Source: Actinomadura meyerae
Lineage (GTDB): Bacteria > Actinomycetota > Actinomycetes > Streptosporangiales > Streptosporangiaceae
Reading direction: 5' to 3'
Length of the DNA: 64,000 nt
Assembly (NCBI RefSeq): GCF_900188445.1
Contig: NZ_FZOR01000004.1
Location: 227,983 to 291,982 of the forward strand
Under the pieces are notes generated by a model. It was not told the origin of the DNA. It made no database searches and saw only the letters and a program-made list of their open reading frames with translations. The translations under genes were made by a program, and so were the position numbers. Of this stretch, positions 42,504 to 50,470 are shown in pieces (position 1 is the first letter of the stretch; each line of letters starts with the position of its first letter).

Positions 42504-45500
42504 GGGGGTGCCTTTCCGTTCTCGAACGTGTGGTCCCAGTCGAGTTCCCAGGCCCGCATCACGTGGTCCCGGTCGCGGGACACCGCGAGGTGGGCGTCGG
42601 CGCTGAGGCCGACCCAGGTGACGGCGGCCGTGTGGGCCTTGAGGGTGTGCAGGCAGCGTCCAGACGGGACGTCCCAGACGCGCAGGTTCCCGTCGGGGCC
42701 GCCGGAGACCGCGAACCGGTCGCCGGTGCTCCACGCCAGGCAGGTGACGGGCTCCCGCGGGTGGTGCAGGAGGCGTTCGGCGCGCAGGTCCCAGACGCGC
42801 AGGGCGCCGCCGGGGCCGACGGTGGCGGCGAGGTCGCCGGAGGCGTCCACGTGGATGGACGCGAGTTCCTCCGACGTGCCCCGGACGTAGCCGGTGCCCT
42901 CGCCGGTCGTCCCGTCCGAGATCCAGAGGGTGCCCACCGTGTGTCCGCACGTCACGACCGTGCGGCCGTCGGCGCTCATCGCGGCCGGCGACTGGCCCGG
43001 CAGGACACGGGACTGCCGCTCTCGCAGCCGCCAGAGCGTCACCACACGGCGCATGTCCCACACCAGGAGGGTGTCGGCGCCGGGACCGAAGTGGAGGGAG
43101 AGAACGACCCCGCTGTGGCCCTTGAGCACCTGCTTGCGCCTGCCCTTGGCGAGGTCCCAGACGCGGACGGTGCCGTTCTCGTCGCCGGATGCGGCGAGCC
43201 GCCCGTCCGGGCTCACCGCCAGCGAGCGGACGTCGGCCTTGTGGCCGCCGAGGACGCGCAGGCACTCGCCGGACGCCACGTCCCACACGCGGACCTTCCC
43301 GTCGCTGGCCCCGGTCAGCAGCCGGTGCCCGTCCGGGGTGAAGGCGACGCACCCGACGGACACGCCGCCCACCTGGAGCGTGTGCAGGAGGTCCCCGGAC
43401 TCGGCGTCCACGAGCCACACGATCGACCAGCCGCCGAACGCCACCGCGAGGACGCCGCCCGCGCTCAGCACGCCGTCGCTCACCGATCTGCGCTCGGTAC
43501 CGGGCAGCTCGGATCCCTGCCAGGCGCCCAGCAGGTCCGTCCGGCGGCCGTGGCGCCCGGCCGCGCGCCACAGCCGGAGCAGGTCGCGGCTCCGCTCGTG
43601 GCCGGGGACGCTCCGCGCGGCGCGCAGTTCCGCCCCGGCCCGCGCCCAGTCCCCGGCGTCGGCGAGCCTGCGGGCGCGGGAGAGCGCGAGGCCCGCCGCG
43701 TCGGCCTCGCGGGCCAGTTCCGCCGCCGTGCGCGGGCGCGCGTGGCTCCACGGGGCGTGCGGTCCCGGCCCGGCGAGCCGCCACGCGTGGACGGCCGGGC
43801 CGCCCGCCGCGGTGAGCGCGGACCGGCCGTCGTCGCTCAGCGCCACCGTCCCCATGACGGCGCCCTCGCCCGGCAGCGTGCGGACGACCCGGCCTTCGCC
43901 CAGGTCCCACAGCTGTAAGCCGTCCGGGCCGGTCGACAGGGCGCGGGTGCCCTCGCCGCAGACGGCGAACCGGGTGTCGGGGCTGATCGGGCCTTCCACG
44001 GTGCGGACCGGACGCCCCGCCACGGTGTCCCAGACGCGCAGTTCCGCGCCTGTCGAGGCCAGAGCGACGCGGCCTCCCGCGCTGAGCGCGACACGGGCCC
44101 GGGGGATCGACGTCGTCCGGACGAGCATGCCCTTCGCCGCGTCCCACACGCGCAGGCGCATGGTGGTGGGCTCCCACCTGACGACGTGCCCGTCCCCAGT
44201 CATCGCGACGGCCCCGCCGATGGCGCGCGGGAGGTCCTGCTCGCGTTGCAGGGTGCGGACGCATCGTCCGTCGCCGGTGTCCCAGAGCCGCACGGCCCCG
44301 CCCTCGGTGGCGGTCGCCAGCAGCGAGCCGTCGAAGGCGAACGCGAGCGAGTCGACCTGGCCGGCATGGCCTTCGAGCCGGTGCAGCAGGGCCCCGGTCC
44401 GGACGTCCCAGACGAGCACGGCGCCGTCCGCGCCGCCGGAGGCCGCGAACCGGCCGCACGGGCTCAGCGCGACCGCGGACACCCCGCCCGCGAGACCGGC
44501 CGAGTGCGCGCGCAGCACGTGGAGGCAGCGCCCGGACGCCAGGTCCCAGATCCGCACGGTGCCGCCCTCCGCGCCGGGCGGCGGCGGGTTCGAGGCGTCC
44601 CGGCCGCCGCTCACCGCGAGCCCGGCGCCCAGCGCGACCGCGCTGACGGGGTTGGCGTGCCCCTCCAGGACGGCGGGCGGCGGCGCGGCGGGCAGCCGCC
44701 GTGCCCGCGCGAGCGCGGCGGCCGGCTCGGCGGCGTCCGGCGCCTTTCCGGCGGCCGCCCTCAGCAGCGCCACCGCCTCGTCCGCGGCGCCGCGCTCCAG
44801 GTGGACGAGGCCGAGCAGGTGGTCGCCGGTCCAGCCGTCCCGGTGCGTCGCGCGGACCTGCTCCAGCTCCCCGACGAGCTGCGCGTCCGTCATCCGGCCG
44901 GAGCGCCACAGGTGCAGGCCCCGGTTGAAGACGGCGTGCGGGTGGTGGGGGTCGGCCCGCACGGCCCGGTCCCACAGGGCTTCGGCCTCCTCGGGGTGGC
45001 CGAGGTCGAGCATGGACAGCGCCTGGTTCGACAGCCCGTCGGCGAGCAGCGTCGCGGGCGCGGGCCGCTCCCGGGGATAGGGGGTGCCGGTGACCTGCGC
45101 GTACACGGTGGCGAGCGCCTCGGCCAGCTCGTCCATCCGGTCGGGGCGCGCCGCCGGGTCGGGCCGGAAGCACGCGCGCAGCACGTGCGCGAGGCCGGGC
45201 GGCAGCACCCCGGCCGCCCGCACGGCGAACTCCTCGAACGCGCGCCCGCCGGCCGCGCCCGCCCGCACCGGCGGGCCGCCGGTGAACATCGCGAGCACGC
45301 TGAGCGCCCACGACCACACGTCCGTCGCGCGGGTCAGCGGCGTCCGGTCGCCCGCCGCGGCCCGCGCCTGCTCGGGGGAGCAGTACGCCGGGGTCAGGCC
45401 CGCGAAGCTGACCAGCGGGTCGGCGTCCGGGCGCGGGACGCCGTCCTCGCCCGCCCGGACCCGCGCCTTCGCCAGCCCGAAGTCGGTGACCTTGACCGTC

Positions 45501-45973
45501 CCGTCCGGGGTGAGCATCACGTTCGCGGGCTTCACGTCCTGGTGGACGAGCCCGTTGCGGTGCGCGTGGTCCAGCCCCCAGGCGAACTGGATGGCGACGT
45601 CGACGATCCGGCCCGTGGTGCCGCGCGGGTCCGGGCCGGCCAGCCGGCCCTCCTGGATCGCGTCGGCGAGGCTGCCGCCGCCGACCCACTCGGCGAACAC
45701 CCCCGGCAGCGGGCCGAGCCGGCGCACGTAGGCGCAGTTCACGATGTGCGGGTGGAGGCCGAGCCCGACCCAGGTCTCCGCCTCGTCCTCGAAGCCGCGC
45801 AGCGCGCCCTCGGACCCGACCAGCTCGGGACGGGGCACCTTCATCGCGAGCTCGGTGTCCCAGCCGCGGTGCCGCACCCGGTAGACCAGCCCCATGCCGC
45901 CGGTGGCGACCACGTCGCGCACCTCGTACAGATCGAGGACGACGTCGCCGGGCCGCCAGGTCGCCTCGATCAT
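42500..45973 (-). CDS. Ser/Thr protein kinase fused to TPR-like and WD40 repeats
   Basis: 1157 residues, no membrane segment. Kinase domain about 8-285: VVATGGMGLVYRVRH, ELAMKVPRPE (Lys), LVHQDVKPANVML and VTDFGLAKA. The catalytic Asp is present but HRD is HQD, a non-RD kinase. TPR-like helices follow at about 310-440 (LSMLDLGHPEEAEALWDRAVRADPHHPHAVFNRGLHLWRSG). Two blocks of WD40 repeats (about 455-745 and 850-1155) give units like VSAVALSPCGRFAASGGADGAVLVWDV and VRSLAVSPDGRLAASGDENGTVRVWDL. Start ATG gives MIEATWRPGDVV. Divergent from the DUF4132-MoxR-VWA operon with 49 bases between starts, suggesting shared control. Confidence 0.9.
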   Translation of the reverse strand: MIEATWRPGDVVLDLYEVRDVVATGGMGLVYRVRHRGWDTELAMKVPRPELVGSEGALRGFEDEAETWVGLGLHPHIVNCAYVRRLGPLPGVFAEWVGGGSLADAIQEGRLAGPDPRGTTGRIVDVAIQFAWGLDHAHRNGLVHQDVKPANVMLTPDGTVKVTDFGLAKARVRAGEDGVPRPDADPLVSFAGLTPAYCSPEQARAAAGDRTPLTRATDVWSWALSVLAMFTGGPPVRAGAAGGRAFEEFAVRAAGVLPPGLAHVLRACFRPDPAARPDRMDELAEALATVYAQVTGTPYPRERPAPATLLADGLSNQALSMLDLGHPEEAEALWDRAVRADPHHPHAVFNRGLHLWRSGRMTDAQLVGELEQVRATHRDGWTGDHLLGLVHLERGAADEAVALLRAAAGKAPDAAEPAAALARARRLPAAPPPAVLEGHANPVSAVALGAGLAVSGGRDASNPPPPGAEGGTVRIWDLASGRCLHVLRAHSAGLAGGVSAVALSPCGRFAASGGADGAVLVWDVRTGALLHRLEGHAGQVDSLAFAFDGSLLATATEGGAVRLWDTGDGRCVRTLQREQDLPRAIGGAVAMTGDGHVVRWEPTTMRLRVWDAAKGMLVRTTSIPRARVALSAGGRVALASTGAELRVWDTVAGRPVRTVEGPISPDTRFAVCGEGTRALSTGPDGLQLWDLGEGRVVRTLPGEGAVMGTVALSDDGRSALTAAGGPAVHAWRLAGPGPHAPWSHARPRTAAELAREADAAGLALSRARRLADAGDWARAGAELRAARSVPGHERSRDLLRLWRAAGRHGRRTDLLGAWQGSELPGTERRSVSDGVLSAGGVLAVAFGGWSIVWLVDAESGDLLHTLQVGGVSVGCVAFTPDGHRLLTGASDGKVRVWDVASGECLRVLGGHKADVRSLAVSPDGRLAASGDENGTVRVWDLAKGRRKQVLKGHSGVVLSLHFGPGADTLLVWDMRRVVTLWRLRERQSRVLPGQSPAAMSADGRTVVTCGHTVGTLWISDGTTGEGTGYVRGTSEELASIHVDASGDLAATVGPGGALRVWDLRAERLLHHPREPVTCLAWSTGDRFAVSGGPDGNLRVWDVPSGRCLHTLKAHTAAVTWVGLSADAHLAVSRDRDHVMRAWELDWDHTFENGKAPP

Positions 45974-45992
45974 GGTGGGAATCCTACGGATC

Positions 45993-46014
45993 TGTCGGTC
46001 CACTCCTCTACCGT
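45993..46014 (+). promoter_or_regulatory. conserved DUF4132-gene promoter element, copy 2
   Basis: TGTCGGT (45993-45999), 9 bases, TACCGT (46009-46014), 8 bases, ATG; identical blocks and spacing to the element at 33414-33435. It occupies most of the 49-base divergent space, so it may also affect the kinase gene. Confidence 0.62.
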
Positions 46015-46022
46015 TGGGCGCC

Positions 46023-49000
46023 ATGGAAGATCAGCCCCCCGGTGAGGACGTCCTGACCCTGCCCGAGCCGTGGCGGCGCGCGGTGCACGCGCGGCGCGGC
46101 GGCACCCCCGGCCCGAAGATCAAGACCGATCCGGCCGCGCCGGCCGCGGTGCGCGATCTCGTTGAGCGGACCGGCGGGGCGGTCGAGGCGCTGCGCGCGG
46201 GCGGGGCCGGCGACCCGGCGCTCGCCGAGGCCGCGCGGCGGCACCTGGACGGCGCGCCCGACCCGGTGGGAGCGGCGGCGGTCGCGGCCGTCACCGTGCT
46301 GGGCGCCGGCGGCGCGAACGCCCGCGACGCGATCCACCGCGCGTACGTCGACGCGTGGCTCGCCGAGCACGGCATCGCGTTCACGGCCTGCGCGCTGGTC
46401 GAGCTGAGCCGCACGGAGGCGGTCCGCCAGGGCGGCGGCCCGTGGAAGGGCACCTGGGTCGGCGCCGCCCGCGTCCAGCACGAGGCCACCGTCGCGGTGC
46501 CGGCGGACGAGGCGCGGCGCGTCCGGGGGCTGCTGGCCGTGGCGTCCGACGCCGACTACGCCGCCGCGGTCGACCGGCTCGCCGCGCACCGGACGGGTTT
46601 CGGCGCGCGGTGGCTGGTGTCGTACCTGGTCCCCACCCGGCAGGACTGGGTGGACGAGTGCTGCGCCGCGCCGGTGCCCCCGCGCACCGGCCTCGACCTC
46701 ATCCTGCTCGCGCTGTCCGCCCTCGGCTCGGCCGACCAGCTCGCGGCTCCGCTGCTGATGCGCGGCCTGCCCCTCTACCGGACGAACCGGGCGCTGGTGG
46801 CCACGCTGGTCGACGGGATCGGTTCCGACGTCCTCCCGCTGCTCCTCCGCGCGGTCGACGGCGGGTCCATGCCCTCCGACGACCGCAGGACCGTCATGGA
46901 GACGATCGCCTTCCTGCCGACCGACGAGGCGTTCTGGGCGCTGCTCGACCGGCTCGGCCTGAAGCACGCGCGGGCGGCGCTCGGCGAGGCCGCCCGGCGG
47001 TTCCCGGTGCGGGCGCTGCGCCTGCTGGCCGCGGCGGGCGCCGACGAGTTGCTCGCGGGGCACGTCGCCGCCCACCCCGAGGTGGTCGCCGCCGCGCTGC
47101 CCGGCCTGCCGGACGACGTCGCCGCGGCCGTCGAACGCGTCGCCGTGGCATCGGAGCGCGTCGCCGACGCGGCGCCGGACGAGGTCCCCGCCGTCCTCGC
47201 CGCCCCGCCGTGGCGCGCCCCGCGGCGGCCCGTCCTGAAGGGCCTGACCCCGCCCGCGCCGCGGCTGGCCTGGCACGAGGGCGAGCGGCGCGAATGGCTC
47301 GGCACCGAGCTGGACAAGCATGTCGGCAAGCCCGGCGACGACGTCGACTGGGAAGCCGCCGCCGAGGGCTACCGGTCGGGCGAGCACAAGCTCGCCGCGC
47401 TGCAGCTGATGTGCTACGGCCCCGAGGAGGTGGTCCGCCCGCTGCTTCCCGGCTACGAAGGGCTGGTCCGCCGGTTCGCCCACGTGTGGATGCGCCCTCT
47501 CGTGGCCCGCTACGAGCTGGACGCGCTGCCCGTCGCGCTCCGCACGGCCCGGCCGCACCTGGAGACCTGCGGCGACCCCCTGCTGCCGTACCTGGACGCG
47601 GAGGTCGCGCTGCTGATGGCCGACGGCCTGGTCAAGCGCGGCAACCGCCTGGAGCCCGCCCGCCGCTGGTTCGACCGGCACGGGCTCGCCGCCGTCCCGC
47701 TGCTGGTCCCCGCGGCGCTCGGCACCAAGGCCAAGGACCGGCGCGGCGCCGAGACCGCCCTGCGGTACCTGCACGCCGCGCACGGCCTCCCCGGCGTCGC
47801 GGACGCCGCCCGCGCGGCCCACGGCGACGACGCGGGGGCCGCGATCGGGGAGCTGCTGTCCCTGCCGCCCACGCACACCGGCCTCGCCCAGCCGGTGAAG
47901 ACCGGCACCTGGATCGACCCGGCCCTGCTCCCACAGGTCCTGCTGCGCAAGCGCGACCGCGCCCTGCCTCTGGACGCCGTCAACGCGCTCATCGAGCTGC
48001 TCACCCTCGACAGCCCGCACGAGATGGACGATCTGGCGGAGGCGTGCGAGCCGGGCTCGCTCGCCGAGTTCGGGTGGGGGCTGTTCCGGCAGTGGCTCGA
48101 CGCGGGCAAGCCGGCCAAGGACGGGTGGGCGCTGCGGCAGCTCGGCCGCACCGGCGACGACGGGACCGTCCGGCGGCTGACGCCGGTCATCCGCGCCTGG
48201 CCGGGCGAGGGCGGGCACCGCAACGCCGTCACCGGCCTCGGCGTCCTCGCGGAGATCGGGACGGACGTCGCGCTGATGCACCTGCACGGCATCGCGCAGA
48301 AGGTGAAGTTCAAGGGCCTCCAGGTGGAGGCGCAGGCGCGGATCCGCGAGGTCGCCGACCGGCTCGGCCTCACCACCGAGGAACTCGGCGACCGGCTCGT
48401 CCCCGGCTTCGGTCTCGACGCGGACGGCGGCATGGTGCTCGACTACGGGCCGCGCCGCTTCAGGGTCGGGTTCGACGAGCAGCTCAAGCCGTTCGTGACG
48501 GACGAGGACGGCAAGCGCCGCAAGGCCCTCCCCAAACCGGGCGCCAAGGACGACCCCGAGCTCGCGCCCGCCGCCTACACGGCGTTCGCCGGCCTCAAGA
48601 AGGACGTGCGGACCGCCGCCGCCGACCAGATCCGCCGCCTGGAGCGGGCGATGGTGACGCAGCGCCGCTGGGCGCCGGACGACTTCGGCGAGTTCATCGT
48701 CCGGCACCCGCTCGTCCGGCACATCGCCCGCCGCCTGCTCTGGGTCGCCGAGCACGACGGCGCGGAGAAGGAAGGCGCCGGGAACGGAGGCGCGGCAAAC
48801 GCGCCGCTGGAGACCGCGTTCCGCATTGCGGAGGACGGCACGTTCGCCGACGTGGACGACGACGTCTTCGACCTCCCCGCCGCGGCGCGCGTCCGGCTCA
48901 TGCATCCGGCGCTCCCCGGCACGGATGTCAAGGCGTGGGCGGAGGTGTTCGCCGACTACGAGATCCTCCAGCCGTTCCCGCAGCTCGGCCGGCCCGTCCA

Positions 49001-49379
49001 CGTCCTGGCCGAGGACGACCGGGACAGCGGCCGGCTGGCCCGGTTCGAGGGGCTGAAGGTCCCGTTCGGGAAGGTTCTCGGCCTGGTCAAGCTCGGCTGG
49101 GAGCGCGGCGAGCCGCAGGACGCGGGCGGCGAGCGGTGGATCTCCCGCCGCGTCGCCGCCGACCGGTACGTGGTGATCGACCTCGACCCGGGCATCTCGG
49201 TCGGCGCCGTCGACGCCGCCGGCGACCACCAGTTCCTCGACTACGTGTGGCTGGCGACCGAGCCCGGCGACTTCTGGCCCAGCAGGGGCACCCCTCACAC
49301 GTTCGGCGAGCTGGACGCCGTCACCGCGTCCGAGGTCCTCGCCGACCTGACCACTCTCGCGGAGGCCGCGCAGGCATGA
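46023..49379 (+). CDS. DUF4132 (MolR-like) protein, paralogue C, first gene of MoxR-VWA operon
   Basis: 1118 residues with the same layout as paralogue A: N-terminal helical-repeat half (ALRLLAAAGADELLAGHVAAHPEVV), DUF4132 core at about 790-990 (MVLDYGPRRFRVGFDEQLKPFV, LPKPGAKDDPELAPAAY) and C-terminal FADYEILQPFPQLGRPVH. Its stop overlaps the ATG of the MoxR ATPase gene (ATGA). By position it corresponds to MolR/YehI in the E. coli yeh group. Role unknown; possible substrate or scaffold of the AAA+ machine. Leaderless-type start after TACCGT. Confidence 0.85.
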   Translation: MEDQPPGEDVLTLPEPWRRAVHARRGGTPGPKIKTDPAAPAAVRDLVERTGGAVEALRAGGAGDPALAEAARRHLDGAPDPVGAAAVAAVTVLGAGGANARDAIHRAYVDAWLAEHGIAFTACALVELSRTEAVRQGGGPWKGTWVGAARVQHEATVAVPADEARRVRGLLAVASDADYAAAVDRLAAHRTGFGARWLVSYLVPTRQDWVDECCAAPVPPRTGLDLILLALSALGSADQLAAPLLMRGLPLYRTNRALVATLVDGIGSDVLPLLLRAVDGGSMPSDDRRTVMETIAFLPTDEAFWALLDRLGLKHARAALGEAARRFPVRALRLLAAAGADELLAGHVAAHPEVVAAALPGLPDDVAAAVERVAVASERVADAAPDEVPAVLAAPPWRAPRRPVLKGLTPPAPRLAWHEGERREWLGTELDKHVGKPGDDVDWEAAAEGYRSGEHKLAALQLMCYGPEEVVRPLLPGYEGLVRRFAHVWMRPLVARYELDALPVALRTARPHLETCGDPLLPYLDAEVALLMADGLVKRGNRLEPARRWFDRHGLAAVPLLVPAALGTKAKDRRGAETALRYLHAAHGLPGVADAARAAHGDDAGAAIGELLSLPPTHTGLAQPVKTGTWIDPALLPQVLLRKRDRALPLDAVNALIELLTLDSPHEMDDLAEACEPGSLAEFGWGLFRQWLDAGKPAKDGWALRQLGRTGDDGTVRRLTPVIRAWPGEGGHRNAVTGLGVLAEIGTDVALMHLHGIAQKVKFKGLQVEAQARIREVADRLGLTTEELGDRLVPGFGLDADGGMVLDYGPRRFRVGFDEQLKPFVTDEDGKRRKALPKPGAKDDPELAPAAYTAFAGLKKDVRTAAADQIRRLERAMVTQRRWAPDDFGEFIVRHPLVRHIARRLLWVAEHDGAEKEGAGNGGAANAPLETAFRIAEDGTFADVDDDVFDLPAAARVRLMHPALPGTDVKAWAEVFADYEILQPFPQLGRPVHVLAEDDRDSGRLARFEGLKVPFGKVLGLVKLGWERGEPQDAGGERWISRRVAADRYVVIDLDPGISVGAVDAAGDHQFLDYVWLATEPGDFWPSRGTPHTFGELDAVTASEVLADLTTLAEAAQA

Positions 49380-50470
49380 GCGACGACACCACCGACTACC
49401 AGCGGCCCCCGGCCGAGGTCCGGTTCGCCGCGGAGCTCGACCGGCTCCGCGAGGACGACACCGGCCCCCGCCCGCCCGGCTGGGCGCTGAGCCTGACGGC
49501 GGCGCGGCGGTTCATCGTCGGGGACGAGGCGCTCGGCATCCGCCGCAAGTTCGTCGGCGACACCGCGCTCATCGACCGCGCGCTCGTCACCCTCGCCACG
49601 AGCCGCGGGCTGATGCTGGTCGGGGAGCCCGGCACCGCGAAGTCGCTGCTGTCGGAGCTGATCGCGGCGGCGGTCAGCGGGACGTCCACACTGACGATCC
49701 AGGGCGGCGCGGCCACCACCGAGGACCAGATCAAGTACTCCTGGAACTACGCGCTGCTCGTCGCCGAGGGGCCGTCGACCCGGTCGCTGGTCCCGGCGCC
49801 GCTGCTCACCGGCATGGCCGAGGGGAAGGTCGTCCGGTTCGAGGAGATCACCCGCTGCCCGCTGGAGGTGCAGGACGCGCTGCTGTCCCCGCTGTCGGAC
49901 CGGGTCCTCGCCATCCCCGAGCTGGCCGGCCCCGACGCGATGGTGTTCGCCCGGGACGGGTTCAACGTCATCGCGACCGCCAACACCCGCGACCGCGGCG
50001 TCAACGAGATGAGCGCGGCGCTCAAGCGGCGGTTCAACTTCGAGACCGTGTTCCCGATCGCCGACTTCGGCACCGAGCTGGACCTGGTCGAGCAGGAGGC
50101 GCGGCGGCTGCTGGAGCACAGCGGCGTCGAGGCGCCGCCGCGCCGCGACGTCCTGGAGGTCCTCGTCACCGCGTTCCGGGAGCTGCGCGGCGCCGCCACC
50201 GAGGACGGCCGGGGCATGGACCGGCTGTCGGCGGTGATGAGCACCGCCGAGGCCGTCTCCGTCGCGCACCAGATCGGCGTGCGGGGCTGGTTCCTGCGCG
50301 GCGAGCCGGGCACCGCCGCCGACATCGTCGAGTGCCTCGCCGGCACCGCCGCCAAGGACAGCCCCGACGACCTCGCCCGGCTGCGCCGCTACCTGGAGCA
50401 GCAGGCCGCCCGGCGCGGCGGCGAGCAGTGGAGGGCGCTGCACGCCGCCCGGCACCTGCTGCCCGGCTGA
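49376..50470 (+). CDS. MoxR-type AAA+ ATPase (YehL-like)
   Basis: 364 residues. Walker A VGEPGTAKSLLSELI at about 82-90. The Walker B position KVVRFEEITRCPLEVQDALL (about 151) has Glu-Glu instead of the usual Asp-Glu. Sensor 1 in NVIATANTRDRGVNEM (about 198), arginine-finger region SAALKRRFNFETVFPI. MoxR ATPases act as chaperones that remodel or activate partners carrying VWA domains, such as the VWA protein encoded two genes downstream. Length matches E. coli YehL as I recall it (about 360). Overlaps both neighbours by 1-4 bases. Confidence 0.9.
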   Translation: MSDDTTDYQRPPAEVRFAAELDRLREDDTGPRPPGWALSLTAARRFIVGDEALGIRRKFVGDTALIDRALVTLATSRGLMLVGEPGTAKSLLSELIAAAVSGTSTLTIQGGAATTEDQIKYSWNYALLVAEGPSTRSLVPAPLLTGMAEGKVVRFEEITRCPLEVQDALLSPLSDRVLAIPELAGPDAMVFARDGFNVIATANTRDRGVNEMSAALKRRFNFETVFPIADFGTELDLVEQEARRLLEHSGVEAPPRRDVLEVLVTAFRELRGAATEDGRGMDRLSAVMSTAEAVSVAHQIGVRGWFLRGEPGTAADIVECLAGTAAKDSPDDLARLRRYLEQQAARRGGEQWRALHAARHLLPG

